37,956 bases of DNA from Coriobacteriales bacterium (GTDB taxonomy: Bacteria > Actinomycetota > Coriobacteriia > Coriobacteriales > UBA8131): NCBI GenBank assembly GCA_031282405.1, contig JAITDU010000041.1, positions 1 to 37,956 of the forward strand, given 5' to 3'. This document shows positions 27,020-34,670 of this stretch, in pieces; the first letter of the stretch is position 1; the number at the start of each line of letters is the position of its first letter. Below the pieces are notes generated by a model. It had not been told where the DNA came from. It saw only the letters and a list, made by a program, of their open reading frames with translations, and searched no databases. The position numbers and the translations under genes were made by a program.

Positions 27020-28485
27020 GATTTGCCCTTCGTGCCAAAGATGTCTTTAGTCTTATCCAGCAGTGACGATTCCACTTTGATTGTGAGTTGTTTCCCGTCA
27101 CACCTTGTTACGCTCAGATTAGCAGTTGCCTTCAGCCGTTCTGCGAATGTGCTCTCTATCTGTGTCAGGCCAAGCTTCTCCAGGTCAACGGAATCTACTG
27201 CTTTGTCTATAACGAACTCTTTCGCCTGATCAGCAACATACTCAACAAGAGATGGGGTGTTTCTCACTGCCTCGACGAATAATTGAGAGTCTCCCATTCC
27301 CTTGATTCTCAAAGCCGGGCTTGTAGTTATCGACTTGACTACCTTGCCCAATTTTCCTGAAGAATGGGAGAGGGTCTTGACTTTTGTCTTGACTGCATTC
27401 ATCAACGTCTTGCCACCAACACTCTTAAAAATTTTGCCGGCACCTCTGAGTAACAGCGAGGCGCCTATCTCGACAACGCCCAGTGCCACAACACCGAGAA
27501 GAATGTTTTGGAGCGACGCGCCGCTCCTGACTGCCTGTATACACGAAATGCCCAGGCCGGCTATCTCTAACACCAGAGAAGCGACTCTCAAGACTGCGGC
27601 AACTGCCGCAAAAATAGGATTTGGAAAAACAATACTCAGGGCCGTAAAGATGAGCGACAATACACCAACGACTTCCGATAAGACCGCAGCGGCTTCCGAC
27701 AGCTTCTCTAAGACGACATCCCAGTCGCCTTCTGCTATCGCGGCGGCAATCTCTGCACACCACGTAGTAAAGCGATCCAGCTGGGCGCCAATGGCATCGG
27801 CTATGTCCTGAAAGAAGTTATCGTTAAGGTCGTCATCGCTATTGTTGGCCGCGACAATGGTTTGTGTTGCCGCCAACGCGGCACAGTTCCTGTTGTAGAC
27901 AGCCTGTTCGAGTAACTCTTTAGCATTGTTTATGCGTGAGTCGATACTCTGGAGGTCTGACTCAGAAGCAGCGATCTTATTCCTGAGTGACCTGATGGCC
28001 TCTTCGTAATACGACTTATCCCTTAACAGCTTCTGTTTTTGATAGGTATCGGAATCGCTGAGTTCCGGGCGACTGTTAAGAGAGCGCAACTCGTTATTGA
28101 TACGCGTAAGGGTGTAGGATGTACTGCTGCTCTGATCTTCCAGCCTGCTTATCTCTCGGCTTTTAGCCTGCTTCTCTTCTGTGGCATGATCTCGGTCGTT
28201 GAGCGCCCTCTCAGCCATGACCTGCGCGTCATGTTGGCTGCTGGAGTACGTTATCAGAGCATGGCCGGCCCGGCCATACCTGTCTTGTACCGCACACAGG
28301 TTCTTTTTTATGTTGGCTGTACGCTCGCGAATCGCATCAATTGCATCAGATTCAAATTGATCGGCAGCAGTGATTGACTCCAGCTTGGGCAATGAGGACG
28401 CGATCTCATTATGAACGCACAGATAATCCGTGCCGGTCTGCCTGACAATGGCAGGGTCACCTTTTATCGGGTTATCGTATCTCAT
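26989..28485 (-). CDS. Putative type VII effector with coiled-coil N terminus and hydrophobic core
   Basis: 498 aa. The N terminus (MRYDNPIKGDPAIVRQTGTD, helical to about 100) resembles, from memory, the actinobacterial T7SS signal domain that begins DPxPGDPxAVR. Residues 100-200 are charged coiled coil. Residues about 262-348 are a run of hydrophobic helices (VVGVLSLIFTALSIVF, FAAVAAVLRVASLVLEIAGL, ILLGVVALGVVEIGASLLL) broken by short polar turns, like the hydrophobic core of pore-forming or pre-toxin regions. The C-terminal ~150 residues are soluble, unrecognised and end with a beta-rich segment (LTIKVESSLL). It follows two WXG100 genes and is coupled to the next gene. Secreted toxin is the leading reading; a structural membrane component is the alternative. 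Confidence 0.7.
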   Translation of the reverse strand: MRYDNPIKGDPAIVRQTGTDYLCVHNEIASSLPKLESITAADQFESDAIDAIRERTANIKKNLCAVQDRYGRAGHALITYSSSQHDAQVMAERALNDRDHATEEKQAKSREISRLEDQSSSTSYTLTRINNELRSLNSRPELSDSDTYQKQKLLRDKSYYEEAIRSLRNKIAASESDLQSIDSRINNAKELLEQAVYNRNCAALAATQTIVAANNSDDDLNDNFFQDIADAIGAQLDRFTTWCAEIAAAIAEGDWDVVLEKLSEAAAVLSEVVGVLSLIFTALSIVFPNPIFAAVAAVLRVASLVLEIAGLGISCIQAVRSGASLQNILLGVVALGVVEIGASLLLRGAGKIFKSVGGKTLMNAVKTKVKTLSHSSGKLGKVVKSITTSPALRIKGMGDSQLFVEAVRNTPSLVEYVADQAKEFVIDKAVDSVDLEKLGLTQIESTFAERLKATANLSVTRCDGKQLTIKVESSLLDKTKDIFGTKGKSWTKIMIPVG

Positions 28486-28542
28486 GTATGCTGATCTCCG
28501 TTCACCGTCAACGCCACAGCCACTGCAATCGTTACCGTCGAA

Positions 28543-28830
28543 CTATTCTCCAAAATTCGCATTGTTGATGTCCCACTCCTCGACCGCCTTGGCAGTCTCA
28601 ACAACACCGGTCCTCACCTCTTCTAAGGCATCTGATATCTTGCCACGCTTGCCAGACCATTTGGACTCAAACTCCTTAAGTGCCTGGCTTAACTCAGAGT
28701 GACCGACCTCGCTGCTCGCTTTATCTGTTTTATCGCGCGTAGAATCCAGTACCGACTTAATGACTGCCAATGAATCCGCCACCTCAGACAATACCGAAGT
28801 ATCAACCTTGAATACTGCTTTAGCACTCAT
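28543..28830 (-). CDS. WXG100-family secreted protein (WSG motif)
   Basis: 95 aa from ATG 28830. It is a two-helix hairpin with the WXG turn as ESKWSGKRGKI near residues 50-60, and a C-terminal helix EEVRTGVVETAKAVEEWD. Members are exported as folded dimers by EssC-type machines, either as substrates or as co-effectors. It lies between the other WXG100 gene and the 498-aa putative effector, so it may be the effector's partner. The open frame extends upstream into the previous gene but that part is shadow. The ribosome-binding site (GCGAGAG) is weak. Confidence 0.85.
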   Translation of the reverse strand: MSAKAVFKVDTSVLSEVADSLAVIKSVLDSTRDKTDKASSEVGHSELSQALKEFESKWSGKRGKISDALEEVRTGVVETAKAVEEWDINNANFGE

Positions 28831-28858
28831 GATGACACTCTCGCTGCTATCGATTGGC

Positions 28859-29152
28859 TTACCCGAGCGCCTGGCCCAGTTGCATGTCTGTGTCGCGCAA
28901 GGTCTGGGCTGCGGTCGTAAGATAGTCTGCCATTCCCTGTAGGGCCTCGATGGTCTCTGTGGCACCTTTGGTATACTGCGTGTAGGTTTCGTCAAACTTT
29001 TTGGAAGCAGAGTCGGTAACAAACCCACTGGACACCAGATTGCTGATGTAGCTCTGCAGGCTGTTTAACTCTGAATGGATGGCATCCTTCTTTGAGATAA
29101 GGTTCTTTGCCGCGTCTTCCATTTCCTGGTAGGTAACATTAACATTTGCCAT
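28859..29152 (-). CDS. WXG100-family protein, EsxA-like
   Basis: 97 aa, all helical: MANVNVTYQEMEDAAKNLIS, then the turn SGFVTDSASKKFDETYTQYT (about 42-61) and a long second helix GMADYLTTAAQTLRDTDMQL. The WXG tryptophan is replaced in the form SGFVTDSAS, a variant that is common in actinobacterial WXG100 proteins. It is likely the main EsxA-type substrate or a heterodimer partner of the neighbouring WXG100 protein. It is the second gene of the operon, 85 bases after the Ig-like surface protein, with a ribosome-binding site (AGGAGTAAAAA) directly upstream. Confidence 0.88.
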   Translation of the reverse strand: MANVNVTYQEMEDAAKNLISKKDAIHSELNSLQSYISNLVSSGFVTDSASKKFDETYTQYTKGATETIEALQGMADYLTTAAQTLRDTDMQLGQALG

Positions 29153-29237
29153 TTTTTACTCCTATCCTTGTATTTTTCCTACTGCGTATGCAATAGGCTT
29201 ATAACCATAGTTTGCCTCACGACCCAAGCCATGGGCA

Positions 29238-32200
29238 TTAAGCCACCGGCAGGCCGTCGACCAGCTCGCCTTCGCTGTCTTGTTCGACCCGTTGCCTTCT
29301 GCGCTTGATGAAGAAGAAGGCGCCCAGACCAAGCGCAATGAGCACCAACGCAACAATCGACACCGCACCTATCTTGCCGAGTGGTGTACTCAGAGCATAG
29401 ATCAAAAATTCGTTCGTAATAAGCACCTCGTCAGCAGTGGCAGAAACGGAATTCCCCGCCTTGTCAAGCGCGACAATCCTGATGTTTTGAGGCTCGCTCT
29501 TGCCCGCGAGGTCATAGGTGAGCTTTGTCTCGTCGCTATTGACCGCCGCTGCGGCAAGCTGGGATTCGTTCCAGGAACTCACAGAAACATCATCAACATA
29601 AAGCGTAGCGCTTTCCAGAGCAATGTTGTCATCAATGAAAAACTCCACAGGTTTGCTGGGTTCATTGTAGGACTGTCCCGTCACAACGCCCTGGATATAG
29701 GCGCGCGGATTGGTCATGTCCACCGCAAAGGTCACGTGGAACGGAGCACTGCGGTCGACGTTTTTGGCATCCATGTGGTTCTCGGAAAGGTTGCCGGCGG
29801 CATCCTGGGAGGAAAGCAGGATACGGTAAAAGCCGTCTGTCGCAAAATTCTCGGCAGGAATCGTGTAGGCATAGCGAGCCCAGGCACTACCACCGCTTAC
29901 ATCCTGAAAGTCGTAGTCCTCGCCGCTTGCAAGCAGATTGAGTTGGTCGTCTTTTGATACCGAGACGCTGGATGCCACAAGGCCAGAAACGTTGGTCTCA
30001 TAAATCAGAACCTCCAGCGGAGCGGCAAGATACGTGCCGGGAATGTGACTGCAAGAATCGGCCAGTTCGTAGTTAGAACCAAAGCGGTTGACGGAATAGG
30101 TAAGCTGCTGCTCGGTTTCGTTGCCGGCTTTATCGATAACAGTGGCCGCCAGTGTATAAACATCGTCGTAGGAAAGCTCATACGGTAGATCGGCAAATGC
30201 CAGTGTGCGCGAGGTATCATCCTCCGTCTCGCTGTTGTCAAAATAGGCTGCAGAACTTGTGGAGCCCGTTATCTGAACATCGCTCAGAAGCGGATCAAAG
30301 TTAGTGTCCGAGAAAGCCACGACAGGCTGGATTGCATCGTTGTAGGCCGTCTGGTCGGCAACGCCGGATATCTGAATCTGGGGAGGTGTGAGGTCAATAA
30401 TGAACTCCGGCTCGCTTTGAGAAGTAGCAATGTTGTCGGCCGGATCCGCGGCTTCGATGCTCAGGGTATAGTGCAGTTCGCTCGTAAACGCTACCGTGGT
30501 CGTATAAGTGTTTTGCTTGGTAGCACTGGGCTCCCAACCAGAGATACCCGGCGCGGACACAGCGGCTCCGGAGGCATCGGTAGCGGTAGCGGTAACCACA
30601 ACAAGACTTGGATCAAAGTTGACCTCGGTAACCTCAATGGTGGCCGTGCGCACATCCTTATAATAGTTGCCATTGGCAGCGTCGTTGTTATCAAAGCTGA
30701 GGCTTATGGTGGGCGCAATCGTGTCAATAATGAACACGCCGCTATCGTAGGTGTTGGAGGTTTTGCCCGCCAGATCGGTAAACTGCGCAGAAAGTGCATA
30801 GACACCGTCGCTTGGACAAGGAACATCAAGCACCCACGTGAGATCATCGCCTGTAGGATTGGTAAAAGCCGTAGGGTTATACGTGGTGGCGCGCCCATTC
30901 GATTCAAGCTCCGCAATGCCAACCGCCTTGTCAGTGCTGGCCTGTGTGGCAAAAAACGATGCCTCCGTTATCGTAATACTCGCTGTCCGGGGAGCGGCGT
31001 AGTAATTCCCCGAGTGGACCTCATCGTTATCGAAGCTCACGCCAATTACCGGCGCGGCAGAATCGCTGTAGATGCCCTTAACCGCAGCGGCAGCGTTGTC
31101 AATGATAGTAAGCTCAGGAGATGTTGTATTGCCCGCCATATCGGCCAGATTGATCAGCACCGGGTCGGTGGGAGCAGATGCCAGCTCGCTTATCAGGTGA
31201 GAACCACCGGAAGAGCCACCGGACGTATCAGGCCCAAACAGCCTGTTGGACTCGTTAAGCGCAGCAGGGTCGCTGATCTTAAAAAGCTGACTGGGCGCAG
31301 CAAGCCTCTCGACTGTAGAAGGAGTGCTGAGTGCCTCAAGCTTGGCGGGTACGGCGGACCTGGCAGAAGCGCCGGCGGGCGCAGAAGAAGCACCGTACGA
31401 GGTTGGCGCAAGAGGATTGCCCAGCTTAATCAATGTATCTTGCTGGGGTGTCCAGAACAGGCTGCCGTTGAGCGGCTGGTCAAACTCGGTTGCGTCGCCC
31501 TGCTCAGATCCGGCCACGAAGTCGACGCTGCCAGACAAAATGGTCTGGCCGCCAATACTGAGAGACACATTTTGGGTATCGAGCCCAGAGAGCTCATCGC
31601 CTATCTGGGACGTAAGCGCCAGGTCATGGGCAAACACATAGCCCGCATAATCTGTTCCGTCAAGCTTATGGTTAATCGCAGGCGAACTGGGAGCGACACC
31701 GCCGGAATCCTGCAAAAGTTGCGCGTATGAAAAGACCGGGTTGGTGGTATCAATAATGAACCGGCCCAGAACACTCGTGCTTACATCGGAGGTAAGGGGT
31801 ATAAAAGCGTCATTGGCCGGGGTTGTCCATTCATTGGATGCTTTGCTCTTGCCTACATACGACGGCAGCAAGGGCACCGTATAGATGCCTTCCTGTAAGG
31901 TGATGCTGTCTGTATAGGTGCCATCGACGAGCGTGGGCTGTTGACCAAGACCCACGTGCAGCGGATTGCTCGATGGTATGCTGGAACCAAGGAAGAATAA
32001 CTCCGCGCCGGACTTGTAATTGGCAACAGACGAAGGAGTCAAAGAAAAGCCCAGAGTGGCAGCATTGAAATACCCATCGTGGTCTACTGTGTCATCCTGC
32101 ACCCTGAAAGCCACCCGATCCAAAGCAGCGTTAACAAGCAGGGGGACAGCTGTTTCAAGCGGAAAGTCCACCGCACTGCCTGAATCGGAATCCTGTTCTA

Positions 32201-33257
32201 AAACCCGGAAATGCGCGGCGGGGTTGTCTTGATCGTCGTAAAGCAGGCAGGTGGCAGTGTTAGCACCATCGCCGGCACTGAGCAAGATATCAGAAAAGGT
32301 GTAGCTTGTATCTTGGTTATCCGTTGAAACTGTGTCGACGAATTTAAAGCTATATACGCCACCGCTGGGCTGCAGAGGGTAAGGCGAATTCTCATCGTTT
32401 TCGATAGTGAGCTTGACCGTCGGAGCGCTTTGCACGTCGTCGCTGACGCTAAAGGTCAATTCGGCAAAAGACGTATGAACACCAGAGTAATCGATCTCGC
32501 CGGTGTAGTTGAGCACTACATCGCTTATAGCCGGCAGCTCGACATCTAAGAATAACGGCAGCTGCACGACCTGGCCCGCATAGTATGTGACGTCGTCCGT
32601 CGTGGTATAGTCCTGCTGGAACTGAGCGTAGATGTAACCGGACGTTTGCGGAGGCGTATCCGGATTCAGGGCTTCAACTACCGGTATACCGTCATCGTAG
32701 GTTATGGAGGGGGAATACGAGAACCGCAGGATGTCGCTGTTGCTGTCGACTTGGCTTGATGCCAGCGATGCCAACTGGTCTGCGTTAATCAACTCAGGCT
32801 GCTCATCTTCGATAGTCCAGAGAGGTTCATCCAGTTGGCTTATCGCGCCAATGGGTAAGGTGATAGTACCCTCATCAGTCGCTAAAAGGTCGCCTGTATC
32901 CTCCGAGCCATAGGAAATCTTCAGCGTGACCGAGCTGGGTTGTGAGGAAGTCGAGGCCGGCGGATAAGCAGTGAGATAAGCGTCATCGGTACCAAACGCA
33001 AACGCGTAGCTCTCACCGTCAAAATCGGTAGGCACATGATCGAAGATCGTTGAGTCGCTTTGCAAGGCAGCGTCGGCATTGAGATAGTCTTGAATAGATA
33101 CCCCATAAGGAATAGCAGCCGGCTGGTCCTTAACCATAAAACCGGTGGAATCCGCAAAGGCTGACAGGCCACCTGCCACAATCAGAGAAACAGCCACAAC
33201 GAAGACGGCACACGCTTTCATTGCCTGCGCCTGCAACTTCTGAACTCGAACTATCAT
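29238..33257 (-). CDS. Large Ig-like repeat surface protein, first gene of the type VII-like operon
   Basis: 1339 aa from ATG 33257, chosen for its GGGGAGGG ribosome-binding site. A signal peptide (MKACAVFVVAVSLIVAGGLS, ending AFA) is followed by about 1270 extracellular residues. The C-terminal half has repeated beta-sandwich modules with linkers such as FIIDTIAPTISLSFDNN and end motifs DxAGN (DMAGN, DLAGK, DKAGN, DAAGN, DKAGN), plus SFDN.......GNYY.. units seen three times. A single transmembrane helix (GAVSIVALVLIALGLGAFFF) and a basic RRRQR stop-transfer end the protein. It is thus anchored in the membrane and spans the wall. As first gene of the operon it may form a wall-crossing scaffold for the exporter or be an adhesin; both are inference. 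Confidence 0.85.
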   Translation of the reverse strand: MIVRVQKLQAQAMKACAVFVVAVSLIVAGGLSAFADSTGFMVKDQPAAIPYGVSIQDYLNADAALQSDSTIFDHVPTDFDGESYAFAFGTDDAYLTAYPPASTSSQPSSVTLKISYGSEDTGDLLATDEGTITLPIGAISQLDEPLWTIEDEQPELINADQLASLASSQVDSNSDILRFSYSPSITYDDGIPVVEALNPDTPPQTSGYIYAQFQQDYTTTDDVTYYAGQVVQLPLFLDVELPAISDVVLNYTGEIDYSGVHTSFAELTFSVSDDVQSAPTVKLTIENDENSPYPLQPSGGVYSFKFVDTVSTDNQDTSYTFSDILLSAGDGANTATCLLYDDQDNPAAHFRVLEQDSDSGSAVDFPLETAVPLLVNAALDRVAFRVQDDTVDHDGYFNAATLGFSLTPSSVANYKSGAELFFLGSSIPSSNPLHVGLGQQPTLVDGTYTDSITLQEGIYTVPLLPSYVGKSKASNEWTTPANDAFIPLTSDVSTSVLGRFIIDTTNPVFSYAQLLQDSGGVAPSSPAINHKLDGTDYAGYVFAHDLALTSQIGDELSGLDTQNVSLSIGGQTILSGSVDFVAGSEQGDATEFDQPLNGSLFWTPQQDTLIKLGNPLAPTSYGASSAPAGASARSAVPAKLEALSTPSTVERLAAPSQLFKISDPAALNESNRLFGPDTSGGSSGGSHLISELASAPTDPVLINLADMAGNTTSPELTIIDNAAAAVKGIYSDSAAPVIGVSFDNDEVHSGNYYAAPRTASITITEASFFATQASTDKAVGIAELESNGRATTYNPTAFTNPTGDDLTWVLDVPCPSDGVYALSAQFTDLAGKTSNTYDSGVFIIDTIAPTISLSFDNNDAANGNYYKDVRTATIEVTEVNFDPSLVVVTATATDASGAAVSAPGISGWEPSATKQNTYTTTVAFTSELHYTLSIEAADPADNIATSQSEPEFIIDLTPPQIQISGVADQTAYNDAIQPVVAFSDTNFDPLLSDVQITGSTSSAAYFDNSETEDDTSRTLAFADLPYELSYDDVYTLAATVIDKAGNETEQQLTYSVNRFGSNYELADSCSHIPGTYLAAPLEVLIYETNVSGLVASSVSVSKDDQLNLLASGEDYDFQDVSGGSAWARYAYTIPAENFATDGFYRILLSSQDAAGNLSENHMDAKNVDRSAPFHVTFAVDMTNPRAYIQGVVTGQSYNEPSKPVEFFIDDNIALESATLYVDDVSVSSWNESQLAAAAVNSDETKLTYDLAGKSEPQNIRIVALDKAGNSVSATADEVLITNEFLIYALSTPLGKIGAVSIVALVLIALGLGAFFFIKRRRQRVEQDSEGELVDGLPVA

Positions 33258-33340
33258 GTTCAACACCCTCCCCATCTTAATCGATGGCACTCTACAGCAT
33301 ATCAGCACAGAGCGCGTAGCGTAAGCGCATAGATTGATGG

Positions 33341-33404
33341 CCCTTCGCCAAGGGTAATGCCCTGTATCAGGCAGATCGCCTCAGACATCTGAATTACCAT
33401 TACC
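33341..33404 (-). promoter_or_regulatory. Structured leader of the type VII-like operon
   Basis: The roughly 250-base leader between the promoter and 33257 contains mutually exclusive stems. CCCTT/AAGGG (33341-33345, 33350-33354) is a short hairpin, and GGTAATG (33353-33359) can instead pair with CATTACC (33398-33404), enclosing an inner CAGAT/ATCTG stem. This would suit attenuation or a riboswitch, but I recognise no class. Confidence 0.35.
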
Positions 33405-33511
33405 TGCCCTTCGCTACACGTTAACACATTACTCTAACACAACCCTAAATACCAACGGGCTTTGCTTACATCCCTTGCCCGCCAAACAGAACGCATTACG
33501 GGATGGCTAGT

Positions 33512-33540
33512 AAATTAGCACGGTTGACCAGTCCTGTCAA
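33512..33540 (-). promoter_or_regulatory. Sigma-70-type promoter of the type VII-like operon
   Basis: On the minus strand: TTGACA (33540-33535), 17-base spacer, TAATTT (33517-33512). The predicted transcript starts near 33505, about 250 bases before the first gene. Confidence 0.65.
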
Positions 33541-33546
33541 GTGCCT

Positions 33547-33588
33547 TTTCAAAAAAAGTTCAAAATTTTTTCAAAATTTTTTCAAAAA
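33547..33588. promoter_or_regulatory. A/T tract with repeated TTCAAAA units between divergent promoters
   Basis: Four iterations of TTCAAAA lie in phase with A- and T-runs, spaced 11-12 bases, about one helical turn. The tract lies directly upstream of both the minus promoter (33512-33540) and the plus promoter (33603-33632). Such phased A-tracts bend DNA or bind a shared regulator or nucleoid protein. Confidence 0.55.
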
Positions 33589-33602
33589 CCCCACATTGCT
33601 AC

Positions 33603-33632
33603 TGGACAAGACAAATCATACAGGCGTACAAT
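33603..33632 (+). promoter_or_regulatory. Promoter of the Trp/Tyr-rich membrane protein
   Basis: TGGACA (33603-33608), 18-base spacer, TACAAT (33627-33632), with the phased A-tracts just upstream. It would leave a leader of about 140 bases before 33779. Confidence 0.5.
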
Positions 33633-33778
33633 TAAGTCCCCGTGGCGGGCACCACGTATTGGCGGTAGCAAGAAGGGCATCGGTAATCGGGTGGCTTAAA
33701 CTGGCGAAGGCACTACGGGCACTATCCGTTAAACACGTCCATTGCTACAGTGATGGCATATGACGGGGAGGGATATAC

Positions 33779-34405
33779 ATGAATAAGCATGAGCTCCACG
33801 ATACTAAAGGCCACAGGCTCACTCACAAACAACGTTTGGCTGTGTGGTTTGGCTCGGTAGCAGGAGCTTTGGCCCTCGTGGCCGCCGTTGTTATAGGGAT
33901 AGGTCTGTATAACACGAGCGCAGACGCAGACGGCATCGAAGCATCAGCCGCACTGAGTGCAGATGTCCAAGACACGCATACATCCACATCCGGCGCAGAA
34001 CCCACGTCCGAACAACAGCCTGCAGATATCAATGACAGCGCTTCTTCTGGAGAAGACACCCAGGGCAGCGACACAGCATCCATCGCCAACGGTACCCAAA
34101 CGGCCGCCAACGGCGCATCTACAAACGGGGACGGGGGGAGCACGGGTGCAGCCCCTCAACCCGTATGGCACCCGGGCTGGGAAGAACGGGTGTGGGTAGA
34201 CACCAGCTTTTGGTTTACCCAGCAACGACCGATCTGGGGCTCTGTCTACTATGATGGCACCCCGGTAGGTGCCGGTGACGGCTGGGACGAGCTTATAGAA
34301 CATGGCGGCGGCTCTAAATGGGACATCGTCGGCTACGAGCCCGTGTCCGAGTGGATATCAGATGGCTACTGGGACATCACCTACCATGAGGGCTACTGGG
34401 AATAA
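33779..34405 (+). CDS. Membrane-anchored extracellular protein with Trp/Tyr-rich C terminus
   Basis: 208 aa with GGGGAGGG eight bases before the ATG. A basic N terminus (MNKHELHDTKGHRLTHKQRL) precedes one transmembrane helix (about 24-46, GSVAGALALVAAVVIGIGLY). Residues 50-128 are Ser/Thr/Ala/Gly/Asp-rich and unstructured, like a wall-spanning linker. The last ~80 residues are extremely aromatic: PVWHPGWEERVWVDTSFWFT, RPIWGSVYYD, WISDGYWDITYHEGYWE, with 13 Trp by my count. I do not recognise the family; the pattern may bind wall sugars or peptide. It is divergent from the type VII-like operon and shares its regulatory tract. Confidence 0.8.
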   Translation: MNKHELHDTKGHRLTHKQRLAVWFGSVAGALALVAAVVIGIGLYNTSADADGIEASAALSADVQDTHTSTSGAEPTSEQQPADINDSASSGEDTQGSDTASIANGTQTAANGASTNGDGGSTGAAPQPVWHPGWEERVWVDTSFWFTQQRPIWGSVYYDGTPVGAGDGWDELIEHGGGSKWDIVGYEPVSEWISDGYWDITYHEGYWE

Positions 34406-34670
34406 ATCGTGGCAGTCGCACCTACATATACCGGCTTCACATCACCTGAGCTGTATGTAAGCTGCCACAAGCCGGCTTTATCTACGCCTAAAAACACACA
34501 GAGGATTTTGCCCCCCCCCCGAGAAATGTTACCCCGTGCGCGCTCAGTAACACTCTTGCCAACGTAAGCTACACTAACCTATCGACGTATCACAAGGCCA
34601 TGCCGCCCAGGCGTGGCCTTGTTGTATCTTCGCGACCTATTACGTAACTACCTTTTCAGATGGGGATGAT
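34406..34670. other. Intergenic region with inverted repeats and poly-C tract
   Basis: No gene seen. An inverted repeat CCGGCTT ... AAGCCGG lies at about 34431-34475 after the stop and may terminate the upstream gene. Ten C follow at 34511-34520. A 13-bp stem ACAAGGCCATGCC (34592-34604) / GGCGTGGCCTTGT (34610-34622), with one G-T pair, precedes the next gene. Confidence 0.5.

Noticed and set aside
30417-31730. 437-codon plus-strand frame opposite the Ig-like surface protein
   Set aside because: Arg/Gly/Cys-rich translation without motifs; no ribosome-binding site; shadow of the minus-strand gene.
33465-33490. GCAAAGCCC string in the type VII-like leader suggesting a c-di-GMP-I riboswitch
   Set aside because: The flanking P1b tetraloop and the GGTAG receptor segment of that class are not found at the required spacing.
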